Below the pieces are notes generated by a model. The model saw only the letters and a program-made list of their open reading frames with translations. It was not told the DNA's origin and made no database searches. Shown piece by piece: positions 8,225 through 16,258 of a stretch of 50,913 nt of DNA. This DNA comes from JAHELQ01 sp965603365 (GTDB taxonomy: Bacteria; Acidobacteriota; Aminicenantia; UBA2199): contig CBFDCR010000037.1 of NCBI GenBank assembly GCA_965603365.1, positions 1 to 50,913 on the forward strand, given 5' to 3'. A program made the translations under genes and the position numbers. Numbering within the stretch: position 1 is the stretch's first letter; every line of letters begins with the position of its first letter.

Positions 8225-9598
8225 ATGAAAGTTCTACTCATCTATCCCAAGAGTCTTAAAAGATCAGTCATTGCCGATGATTTATTTACCGGGGATCCTC
8301 TGGCTTTAGAATACCTGGCGGCGGCTTTGGCCGGGAACCATGATGTGTCGCTGCTGGACATGCGTTTTGAAGATAACTTCGAGCAAGCGGTAGAGAGTTT
8401 TGCCCCGGATATCGTGGGATTAACCGGTTACACCTTTCATGTTAATGCCGTTAAGGAGATGAGTCAAAAAATAAAAAAGCTGCATCCCCAGACCTTGATC
8501 GTAGTCGGCGGCCATCATGCCACTGTGTCGTCCCACGATTTCTATGAACCCTATATCGACGTGGTGGTAAGAGGAGAAGGCGTTTTTACATTCAAGGATA
8601 TTGTAGAAAGGTTTGAAAAGAGACAGAGCCTGGTGGATTTAGAAGGGGTCTCGGTCAATGTAAACGGGAAATTCAAAGAGAGCAGCCCGAAGATCATTTC
8701 CGATCTTGATAAATTTCCACTGCCCAATCGTACCTTACGAGACAGGGCTCAACAATATTCGGCGAAGAACGATTTCCGGGATATCTCATCACTAATCACC
8801 TCTCAAGGCTGTCCCTTTAGGTGTAACTTCTGCAGTTGCTGGAAGGCCACCGGCGGAAGGTATATCACTCGCGATTTACACGCCGTTGTAGAAGAATTGA
8901 AGGCTATCGAGCAGTCGCAGGTCCACTTCGCCGATGATGAATCTTTTATCGATGAGAAACGCATGATGCAGTTGGCCGAGCTGATCGACAAGGCGGGGGT
9001 CAAGAAGCGTTATTATACCCACGTACGATCCGATACAATTAGCAAGTATCCGGACCTATTTCGGCAGTGGAAGGATGTGGGGCTGACCGCCCTGGTGTTA
9101 GGCCTCGAGGCCCATAGGGAAGAGGATCTGAAATTTTACAATAAGAAGTCCTCGGTAGAACAAAATATCGAAGCCATCAATTTCCTCAAGGAGACAGGGA
9201 TTTTGGTGGTGGGTTCTTTTATCGTCCGTCAGAACTTCGATGAAAAGGATTTTGATGATTATGCCGATTTTGTCAACAGGAGCCAGGTGGATATCGCCTT
9301 CTTTAGTATCCTGACACCCTTACCGGGCACCCAGCTTTATAAAGAGCAGCAGGCCAACCTGATTATTAAGGATTATGACTTCTATGATTTTTTCCATACC
9401 GTCTTGCCTACGAAACTTCCCTTAAAGAACTTTTATAGGGAATTCTACCATTTAAATATAAAAGTCGCCAGGCTCAATGTTAAGGGATTAAATAGACTGA
9501 CGTCGATGGTCGACGGCAGCCAATATGTCCCGCCAAATACGCTCCTGCAGGGTTTTAGAGGCATGAAACATGCCTACCTGGATCATCAAGAAGGTTGA
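8225..9598 (+). CDS. B12-binding domain radical SAM protein 1
   Basis: A 457-residue protein with an N-terminal cobalamin-binding-like Rossmann domain (EQAVESFAPDIVGLTGY, VVGGHHATV) and a radical SAM core with C196-x3-C200-x2-C203 (GCPFRCNFCSCW). The core also has the HFADDESFIDEKRM and HVRSDTI segments and a LTPLPGTQLY strand typical of the BchE/hopanoid-type group. Members of this class do methylations, ring contractions and other radical chemistry at unactivated carbons. The canonical DxHxxG cobalamin motif is not evident, so B12 may be bound base-off without a His ligand. It has a good AAGGAGG site and starts a run of co-directional genes with tight spacing. It is more divergent from radical SAM 2 and 3 than they are from each other. 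Confidence 0.88.
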   Translation: MKVLLIYPKSLKRSVIADDLFTGDPLALEYLAAALAGNHDVSLLDMRFEDNFEQAVESFAPDIVGLTGYTFHVNAVKEMSQKIKKLHPQTLIVVGGHHATVSSHDFYEPYIDVVVRGEGVFTFKDIVERFEKRQSLVDLEGVSVNVNGKFKESSPKIISDLDKFPLPNRTLRDRAQQYSAKNDFRDISSLITSQGCPFRCNFCSCWKATGGRYITRDLHAVVEELKAIEQSQVHFADDESFIDEKRMMQLAELIDKAGVKKRYYTHVRSDTISKYPDLFRQWKDVGLTALVLGLEAHREEDLKFYNKKSSVEQNIEAINFLKETGILVVGSFIVRQNFDEKDFDDYADFVNRSQVDIAFFSILTPLPGTQLYKEQQANLIIKDYDFYDFFHTVLPTKLPLKNFYREFYHLNIKVARLNVKGLNRLTSMVDGSQYVPPNTLLQGFRGMKHAYLDHQEG

Positions 9599-9623
9599 AT
9601 TCAAGCCATGAGGATCTTTAAAC

Positions 9624-11300
9624 ATGCCGGATGAAAAAATAGGAATAATTTGTAAGGGAAGACGCGGCGAGGCCATCGCCTTCTTCTTTGCCAGGCGAAG
9701 GTTTCAGGTCTACATATATGAACTCGACCGAGAAAGGGCGAATGAATATATCGACGGCTCACGAAAGAGCATTGAAATCAAGGATTTAAAGGGCAAGAAG
9801 ATTTTGAGGCCAATTGATTCGAGTCGGATGAAGTGGGTAGAGAGGCTCGAAGATCTAAAGAAGAGTGATTATGTGATAGAGGCAACGGAGGCAGACATTG
9901 AAACCAGGCGGGAATACTTAAAAAAGGTAGAGGGTTTCCTGTCTCCGCAGGTACCCATCATATCCCACGATTTTCTTCATGTCCCCGGTGATTTAGCGGC
10001 CGCTCTAAAAGACAGTTCCCGGTTTTTGGCAGCCTACTTCTGGGATATCGATTACACCGGGAATAGCGTTGAACTGGTTGCCCACCCTCTGACGTCGATG
10101 CAAATTTTAGACCGGGTAGAGGGCTTCTTTAAGAAAGCCGGGCTGCTTTGTGACCATCTCAAGGAGTGCGTAGGTTATATTCACAACCGGGTGGGCTTGT
10201 TGGGCATTCAAAATTTATTTAGAATGTATGACCAGAAGATCCTGTCCTATGACAATTTATCAAAGTACTTTGTCTACAACAGGCATGAGCCCTATTTCAT
10301 GACCTTAGAACTACAGAAGGAGATTCGTACCGAATTGTATCACCTGCTGCCGCTGTTTAAGAAAATGAATAAACATTATGGCCCGAGGTTTTACCTGCCG
10401 GCGTTTCTCAAGCAGGATTTTACTAAAGAGAGCCTCGAAGAGACCATTCGCCAGAGCTCCGTCGCATACCCAGTCGATGAGAAGGATATCCCCCAGGACC
10501 CCCAACGGGCCGCCGGTGTCAACGGTGAAATCGAAAATATCTTTGTCAGCGGTATCCAGTTAATTCACAACAATCTCATTTTCCCCTTGATTAAATATAA
10601 GAAAATATACTTCGATTCCCCCCAGGCCCCATATTTTTCTTTGCTGGAAAAGTATCATCCCCGGCTGTACCAGCAGGTGATGGAGAAGGCCGTCTTTATT
10701 GAAGGTGACTCTTCGGTGACGGTTGATTTAATCATTGACTTTTCAATTCAAAAATATGATGAAAAAGTGGCGCGGGTGAAGAGCCTGCAGGATCGATTTG
10801 GCGATGATGTTCCCCTTCTGCTAAATTCCCCCATATATAAAATTGAAGATATTGCCAGGGACGCGCCAGGGCCCCGGATGATATTCGGCATGTATACGCA
10901 GAAGAACTATCTGAAAAACACGGAGATCATTTTAACCCCTTCGACCGACAGGGAGATTTATCTTGCCTTGAGGGCTTTCCTGAAACAGATCGCCGGCGAT
11001 TGTATTGAGACCGGGGATGCCCCCGTACGGCCGTTATACCTGATGATTGCTTCTAAATGGTTGGAATCGGTCCGGGTACTCGAAGAAGGTCTTGCCGATA
11101 TTGAAGCCATCGAATTCCTGGGGGTGGACAGAAAGGTATTCGACGACATCGATATGTTCGGCTTGAATAACCTGATAACTACCTGCGAATATCTAAAAGA
11201 CCACTATCCCGATGTATGTGCCCTGCCAGGAATCGTGATGGAGATGGAGAAAGAGAACAAACTGGGATATGCAACGGGCACCGGTTTTTTAAACCATTGA
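9624..11300 (+). CDS. 3-hydroxyacyl-CoA dehydrogenase-like protein 1, catalytic residues lost
   Basis: A 558-residue protein built like a double 3-hydroxyacyl-CoA dehydrogenase: Rossmann NAD domain (1-190), helical C-domain, then a second, eroded copy ending in GTGFLNH. Aligned to its paralogue at 13198, the catalytic tetrad Ser-His-Glu-Asn reads F117, Y138, E150, N188, so the Ser and the proton-shuttling His are gone. The Rossmann GxGxxG reads C10-K-G12-R-R-G15, so the first glycine is gone too. The frame is intact and the protein is full length, so it is under selection. It may be a structural partner of paralogue 2, a binder of carrier-bound acyl chains, or an enzyme with different chemistry. 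It is followed after 27 bases by aminotransferase 1. Confidence 0.82.
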   Translation: MPDEKIGIICKGRRGEAIAFFFARRRFQVYIYELDRERANEYIDGSRKSIEIKDLKGKKILRPIDSSRMKWVERLEDLKKSDYVIEATEADIETRREYLKKVEGFLSPQVPIISHDFLHVPGDLAAALKDSSRFLAAYFWDIDYTGNSVELVAHPLTSMQILDRVEGFFKKAGLLCDHLKECVGYIHNRVGLLGIQNLFRMYDQKILSYDNLSKYFVYNRHEPYFMTLELQKEIRTELYHLLPLFKKMNKHYGPRFYLPAFLKQDFTKESLEETIRQSSVAYPVDEKDIPQDPQRAAGVNGEIENIFVSGIQLIHNNLIFPLIKYKKIYFDSPQAPYFSLLEKYHPRLYQQVMEKAVFIEGDSSVTVDLIIDFSIQKYDEKVARVKSLQDRFGDDVPLLLNSPIYKIEDIARDAPGPRMIFGMYTQKNYLKNTEIILTPSTDREIYLALRAFLKQIAGDCIETGDAPVRPLYLMIASKWLESVRVLEEGLADIEAIEFLGVDRKVFDDIDMFGLNNLITTCEYLKDHYPDVCALPGIVMEMEKENKLGYATGTGFLNH

Positions 11301-11327
11301 CAGGTGTGATAAGGAGAGGTCGGCATC

Positions 11328-12650
11328 ATGAAGAAGGCAGACAAGATCTTAATAAAGCAGAAACTAAAAGAGTCGGCGCAAATGGTTGAAAAGGGTAAAA
11401 GTTTTTTATATTCCCATTATACCACCGGTTATTATGATGATTTTTTCCTGGTTCATCATGGCAAAGGTTCAAGAATTTTCGATATAGACGGCAACGAATA
11501 TATTGATTTTACCATGGCCCTGGGGCCCTTGATCCTGGGACATGCCCATCCTGCCGTTGTAAAAGCAATATGCGAAGCGGCCCAGGACGGCGGCGTTCAC
11601 TCTTTTGGCGAGCCCAATGAAATTCGTTTTGCCGAGATTATGGTAGATGCCGTACCCTGCGCCGACGGCGTAACCTTTTGCAATTCGGGAACCGAAGCCA
11701 CCATGTTTGCCATTAAGATGGCCCGGGCCTATACCAAGAAAGTTAAGATCGGTAAGTTTGAAGGGTGTTATCACGGCACCCACGATTATGCCCAAATTTC
11801 CAGCCGTTTTGCCTCCGCCGGCCCGGTGGAGGCTCCCTCGAGTGTGGCCGATTTCGGCGGCATCCCCCAGGCCGTCGTTGACAATGTCTTGACTTTTACC
11901 TTAAATCAACCCGAAACCTTTGACAGGATTTTAAAATTCAAGGATGATCTGGCGGCCATCATCGTTGAGCCCATTCCCCTGATCTGTCCTCTTGTTTTTA
12001 AAGACTTTTTATTGGAATTACGGGAAGTAACGAAGAAACACAACATCCTCCTCATTTTTGATGAAGTCATTACGGGTTTCCGCCTCGGTTTCCAGGGGGC
12101 GCAGGGCTATTTGAATATTATGCCGGATTTAGCCACCTATGGAAAGATTATTGGCGGGGGATTGCCGATTGGGGCCATCGCCGGTCAAAGAGAGTACATG
12201 GAAACCCTGAATCTTTCCCACCGGCGGAATATAAAAGGTAAAGTCTATATTACCGGCACATTCAGCGGCAATAGGATCACCTGTGCAGCGGGAATTGCCA
12301 CCTTAGAGTTTCTGAAAAACAATCTACATCTATACGAAGAGATGGAGAACAGGGGCCGGTACATCATGTCTGAAGTCGAAGCCTATGCCCACTCCATAAA
12401 TTTCCCCTTCCAGATGAAGGGCATCGCTTCTATTGTTGTGCCTTATTTCCATACCAATGAGATTCGTATACCCAGGGATATTCGTTGGCCCACCAATGCC
12501 GGCAGGTTTGATTTATTGCGGAAGTATATGTTAAAATACGGCATTTGTTTGGGTGACTCCGGTGCCATCCTGTTGTCAACGGAACATACCGATGAAGATT
12601 GTGACTTTTTAATTGAAGCCTTTAAGAAATGTCTTACAGAAATGCTTTAA
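11328..12650 (+). CDS. class III PLP aminotransferase 1 (glutamate-1-semialdehyde aminomutase-like)
   Basis: A 440-residue fold-type I aminotransferase. The glycine/Ser loop is NSGTEATMFAIKMARAYT, the PLP-ring region FEGCYHGTHDYAQ, the pyridine-N aspartate is in IFDEVITGFR, and the Schiff-base lysine is K273 in TYGKIIGGGLPIGA. It resembles the AMT domains of NRPS/PKS hybrids (mycosubtilin, microcystin types) that aminate beta-keto acyl groups on a carrier. It is not a housekeeping HemL: the sequence diverges, and two copies sit in one cluster beside dehydrogenase-like genes. The start at 11328 has AAGGAGAGG ahead of it. Expected reaction here (inference): beta-ketoacyl-carrier to beta-aminoacyl-carrier. 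Confidence 0.9.
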   Translation: MKKADKILIKQKLKESAQMVEKGKSFLYSHYTTGYYDDFFLVHHGKGSRIFDIDGNEYIDFTMALGPLILGHAHPAVVKAICEAAQDGGVHSFGEPNEIRFAEIMVDAVPCADGVTFCNSGTEATMFAIKMARAYTKKVKIGKFEGCYHGTHDYAQISSRFASAGPVEAPSSVADFGGIPQAVVDNVLTFTLNQPETFDRILKFKDDLAAIIVEPIPLICPLVFKDFLLELREVTKKHNILLIFDEVITGFRLGFQGAQGYLNIMPDLATYGKIIGGGLPIGAIAGQREYMETLNLSHRRNIKGKVYITGTFSGNRITCAAGIATLEFLKNNLHLYEEMENRGRYIMSEVEAYAHSINFPFQMKGIASIVVPYFHTNEIRIPRDIRWPTNAGRFDLLRKYMLKYGICLGDSGAILLSTEHTDEDCDFLIEAFKKCLTEML

Positions 12651-12695
12651 GTGAGAAAATCAAAAAATCATAAATACCATTAAAGGAGATAAACA

Positions 12696-13124
12696 TTGAA
12701 ACGATCAGAAGTCTTTGAACAGGTAAAAGAAACACTCATTGAAACATTGGGTCTTGAAGAGGGCGAAGAAATAACTCCTCAATCAAATTTAATCGGAGAT
12801 TTAGGGGCAGAATCCATCGATTTCCTCGACATTATGGCCCGATTGGAACGCCGGTTGGATATCACCCTGGATACCTCCGGAGAGGAAGTTGAAAACGCAA
12901 TCAGAGATTTGGTGTCTGAAGAGGAGCTCGAAACCGGAATCATTCCACCCGAATTACTTGCCAGACTACCAGAGCTCATTCCTGAAATTGACCCATCCAG
13001 ATTCACAGATGATCTACGTTTACATGAAATACCCCTTCTATACACTGTTGATTCAATGATTAAACTCGTAGTTAGAGAGCTTGAGTCCCAACAAAACGTC
13101 AAAGTGGAAAATGATATGGGGTAA
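12696..13124 (+). CDS. acyl carrier protein with C-terminal helical extension
   Basis: The start is a TTG at 12696 with AAAGGAG seven bases before it. Residues 1-80 are a typical carrier domain with the phosphopantetheine serine in DLGAESIDFLDIM, followed by an acidic recognition helix. Residues 80-142 are an extra acidic helical segment (PELLARLPELIPEIDPSRF, then DDLRLHEIPLLYTVDSMIKLV). Free ACPs are usually 75-90 residues, so this tail is notable and may dock the neighbouring aminotransferases or dehydrogenase-like proteins. It sits exactly between the two dehydrogenase/aminotransferase pairs, so it is the natural carrier for both. Confidence 0.85.
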   Translation: MKRSEVFEQVKETLIETLGLEEGEEITPQSNLIGDLGAESIDFLDIMARLERRLDITLDTSGEEVENAIRDLVSEEELETGIIPPELLARLPELIPEIDPSRFTDDLRLHEIPLLYTVDSMIKLVVRELESQQNVKVENDMG

Positions 13125-13197
13125 TCATTTAAACGGGTGATCATTAGCTCCTTCATTGATTGGTTACTATGAATGGGAATTTACCCTCATGTAAGAG

Positions 13198-14853
13198 ATG
13201 AATAAAGTGTCTGAGACAATAGGTATTGTGGGCGCCGGATTTCAGGGTAAAGCCATCGGGCTCTGGTTTGCTAAACGTGATTTTTTTACAGTATTATACG
13301 ATGTAGAGCCAGAACAGTTGAGAAGGATCGAAACTGAACTCGAAGAGGGAAAGGCGAAAAAGCGTCCCTACAAAAATTTCCTTAAACTGGCGGACCGCCT
13401 CGAAGATCTAAGGAATTGTGACCTCATCATTGAGAATATCCCGGAGAATTTGTCCTTAAAACAAGAGGTTTTTTCACGAGTCGAACAATTTGTCAGAAAA
13501 GATACGATTCTGGCTTCGAATTCATCTACTTTTCCGCCCTCTACCATCTCAAAGCCATTAAAGAACCGACAAAATTTTGTCAACATCCACTATCTTGGCG
13601 TTTCCTGGGGACAGGCTAAAGTGGAGCTGGTCCCGGGGAAATATACCAGCGATGCCACATTCCAACGATCCGAAGAGATCCTTTTAAAGGCAAAATTTAA
13701 GCCCATTAAAACAGGTGAATGTCGGGGATTTATTTACAATAGGATAAAATTAATCGAAATTGCCAATTTACTTAGAGCCGTTGAACTGGGGCTGGTTTCT
13801 CTCGAAGAGGCGCTTAAATACCTTCTCATTCCGAAGAAAGCCCTACCGATAACTTCCCTTGATTTTTTAGGATTGGATATCACAGAGGCATCCATTCGAT
13901 CGCTTCATAAACAATATGGAGATCGCTTCTATGTGTCCCGCCTATTGGCTGAAAAAATAAAAAGAAATGAGCTGGGAATAAAGACCGGCAAAGGATTTTT
14001 GGTTCACTCCGAAGAGTCGTCCCCCGATGTTTTAAAACAAATCGAACCGTCAAAATTTCGTTCCTCACTGCAAAAGATTTATATTCACGAGCTGCAGATC
14101 AATCATTCCAACCTGATTTTGCAAATGATAAAAAGTAAAAAGCAAATATTCTTAAGCAGGAAAAACCGGGAGTATTTTTCTCTATTGGAGATATTGGATG
14201 AGCGATTGCACCAAAAGATCCATGAATCCTGTCAGATGATCGATGACAGCCAAAACCTGCATCCTTTTGATTTTGATGTCATCATGGATTTCCCCCCCCT
14301 TCAGCCCCTTGAGGCAATTATCCAACGAATCGATGATTTGCAGGAAAGATTCGGCGATTCCAAACCCTATGTGATCAATCTGCCCATATACAAAGTTGAA
14401 GACATCGCCCAAAAAACGAAATTCCCCCATACAGTCCTGGGCATGAATTTGCAGAGAACCTATGTCAGCAATACGGAATTGGTACGAAATGGATCGTTAA
14501 GCCGGGATAGATATGATGAAATAAGAGAACTAATCGGTGAATTAACGGGCAACTGCATTGAAGTGTCGGATGGATTTGCCAGACCTCTTATTTTTCTTTT
14601 GGTTGCCAGGATGTTTGAAGCCATCAGGGTCCTGGAAGAAGAGATCGGAACTATCGAAGATATAGAAAACCTGACAGAAGATTCGCTATTTAAGGACATC
14701 GATTATTTCGGTTTAGATAATTTGATGGCAGTGGCGAGTTTTTTAAAACCGATCTGGGCAGAGCCGTTCAGCATCCCTGAATTACTCGAAAAGATGGTGA
14801 AGAAAGGTTACCATGGGGTCAGATCAGGTAAAGGCTTTCATCATTATTATTAA
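13198..14853 (+). CDS. 3-hydroxyacyl-CoA dehydrogenase-like protein 2, catalytic residues intact
   Basis: The 551-residue paralogue of the 9624 gene has the same double layout: NAD domain with VGAGFQG (G12, G14, G17), first helical domain ending LGIKTGKGFLVH (the family's GRKTGKGFYDY), then a second eroded dehydrogenase copy ending VRSGKGFHHYY. The catalytic residues are present with the family's spacing: S110, H131 (NIHYL, +21), E143 (VELVPG, +12) and N181 (IYNRI, +50). It should therefore oxidise a beta-hydroxyacyl group to the beta-ketoacyl group, which aminotransferase 2, encoded 32 bases downstream, could aminate. The substrate is probably carrier-bound rather than CoA-bound (inference from the ACP next door). 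Confidence 0.87.
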   Translation: MNKVSETIGIVGAGFQGKAIGLWFAKRDFFTVLYDVEPEQLRRIETELEEGKAKKRPYKNFLKLADRLEDLRNCDLIIENIPENLSLKQEVFSRVEQFVRKDTILASNSSTFPPSTISKPLKNRQNFVNIHYLGVSWGQAKVELVPGKYTSDATFQRSEEILLKAKFKPIKTGECRGFIYNRIKLIEIANLLRAVELGLVSLEEALKYLLIPKKALPITSLDFLGLDITEASIRSLHKQYGDRFYVSRLLAEKIKRNELGIKTGKGFLVHSEESSPDVLKQIEPSKFRSSLQKIYIHELQINHSNLILQMIKSKKQIFLSRKNREYFSLLEILDERLHQKIHESCQMIDDSQNLHPFDFDVIMDFPPLQPLEAIIQRIDDLQERFGDSKPYVINLPIYKVEDIAQKTKFPHTVLGMNLQRTYVSNTELVRNGSLSRDRYDEIRELIGELTGNCIEVSDGFARPLIFLLVARMFEAIRVLEEEIGTIEDIENLTEDSLFKDIDYFGLDNLMAVASFLKPIWAEPFSIPELLEKMVKKGYHGVRSGKGFHHYY

Positions 14854-14885
14854 CATTAACGGCCGCTAAATTTAGGAGAAGGCAG

Positions 14886-16220
14886 ATGAAAAAGAGAGAC
14901 AGGCTCGAGATGCGGAATCGAATGGTAAACTCGATAAAGCAATTAGAGAGAGCAAAAAAGGTTTTACTGTCCCATTACGCGGTGAGCTCCTGGGGTGAAA
15001 CTTCGGATATCCCCTTTGTTAAAACCGCAAAGGCCGGTCGGGTTATTGATGTCGATGGCAACGAATTTGTCGATCTATGCATGGGCTATGGCGCACTCAT
15101 GCTTGGACATGGCCATGAAGTGGTGATAAACAAGGTTCGAGAGGCTATTGCCCATGGCGCCGTACATGGCTATGGCCACGAATTTGAAGTGAAATTGGCT
15201 GAGTTGATGGTTGAGGCCATCCCCTTTGCCGAGATGATTACCTTTACGAATTCGGGTACGGAAGCGACCATGCATGCCTTAAAAGTGGCCCGGGCTTATA
15301 CGGGGAAAGAGAAAGTAGCAAAATTTGAAGGCTGTTACCATGGCACCCATGATTATGCTCAAATATCGGGTAGGGGAGTGGCTGCCGGTCCTGTCGAGAA
15401 TCCCCGGCCCGTCCCCCTGGTGGGAGTACCTGCAAAAATGGTCGAGCAGGTTTTCGTATTATCCTTCAATCAAAAGGAATCGCTGGATCTTATCCGGCAT
15501 CATAAGGACGAGCTGGCGGCGGTAATTGTAGAACCTATTCCCACCTGCTGTCCCATTGATTTCAAGGAATTTTTACGGGAGTTGCGGGAGGTCACGGCAG
15601 AGTCAAACGTCTTTCTTATTTTTGACGAGGTTTTGAGCGGCTTCCGCTTTAATTATGGAAGCATCGTAGATGAATACGGGGTCGCCCCGGATCTGTCTAC
15701 TTTTGGGAAAGTCATTGGCGGTGGCTTTCCCATCGGAGCCATTGTCGGTAATAAAGACAAATTATCCCCATTGATCACCACCGGCAATATCTTGATTGAT
15801 ATGAAAAAAAAGCCCTTTATCACGGGGACATTTTCGGGTAATCCCGTCTCCACTGCTGCGGGTTCGGCCACTTTAGAATTTCTGAGAGATCATCCGGAGG
15901 TGTATGACCGTATGGGAAAGATGTCTGCTGAAATCCGGCAGGAGATAGCATCGTTCGCCGGACAGATAGGCTTTCCCTTTCAGTCCCTGGGAATCGGATC
16001 ATGGTTTATGCCTTACTTTGCTTCAAACCCTGTGAACAAACCCCGGGACGTCAATTGGCATAAAACAAATTCCACCTACATTACCTTTATCAAATATATG
16101 CTTAAAAATGGTGTGTTGGTTGCCGACATTCCGCTCCTCTTCTTGAGTGTCGGTCATACGGAAGAAGACAAGGAATTTGTAATCGGCGCGATTAAGGGAT
16201 CTCTTGAAGAGATGTATTAA
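14886..16220 (+). CDS. class III PLP aminotransferase 2 (glutamate-1-semialdehyde aminomutase-like)
   Basis: A 444-residue paralogue of aminotransferase 1, colinear over its whole length. It has NSGTEATMHALKVARAYT, the CYHGTHDYAQ region, IFDEVLSGFR and the Schiff-base lysine K275 in TFGKVIGGGFPIGA. An AGGAGAA site precedes the ATG at 14886. Keeping two full-length, active-looking copies, each beside a dehydrogenase-like gene, suggests amination at two positions or of two acyl intermediates. Nothing in the sequence tells which amino donor it uses. Confidence 0.9.
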   Translation: MKKRDRLEMRNRMVNSIKQLERAKKVLLSHYAVSSWGETSDIPFVKTAKAGRVIDVDGNEFVDLCMGYGALMLGHGHEVVINKVREAIAHGAVHGYGHEFEVKLAELMVEAIPFAEMITFTNSGTEATMHALKVARAYTGKEKVAKFEGCYHGTHDYAQISGRGVAAGPVENPRPVPLVGVPAKMVEQVFVLSFNQKESLDLIRHHKDELAAVIVEPIPTCCPIDFKEFLRELREVTAESNVFLIFDEVLSGFRFNYGSIVDEYGVAPDLSTFGKVIGGGFPIGAIVGNKDKLSPLITTGNILIDMKKKPFITGTFSGNPVSTAAGSATLEFLRDHPEVYDRMGKMSAEIRQEIASFAGQIGFPFQSLGIGSWFMPYFASNPVNKPRDVNWHKTNSTYITFIKYMLKNGVLVADIPLLFLSVGHTEEDKEFVIGAIKGSLEEMY

Positions 16221-16258
16221 AGCGCAAAGTGAGAGCTTTTTTTTGTGAGGTAAAAAGG

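Noticed and set aside
11328..12650. Housekeeping hemL (tetrapyrrole synthesis)
   Set aside because: No other tetrapyrrole gene is near, a paralogue is 2 kb away and the neighbours are ACP and acyl dehydrogenase-like genes, favouring an assembly-line aminotransferase.
16229..16258. GTG start for the M29-like gene
   Set aside because: No ribosome binding site; the ATG at 16259 has GAGGT at good distance.
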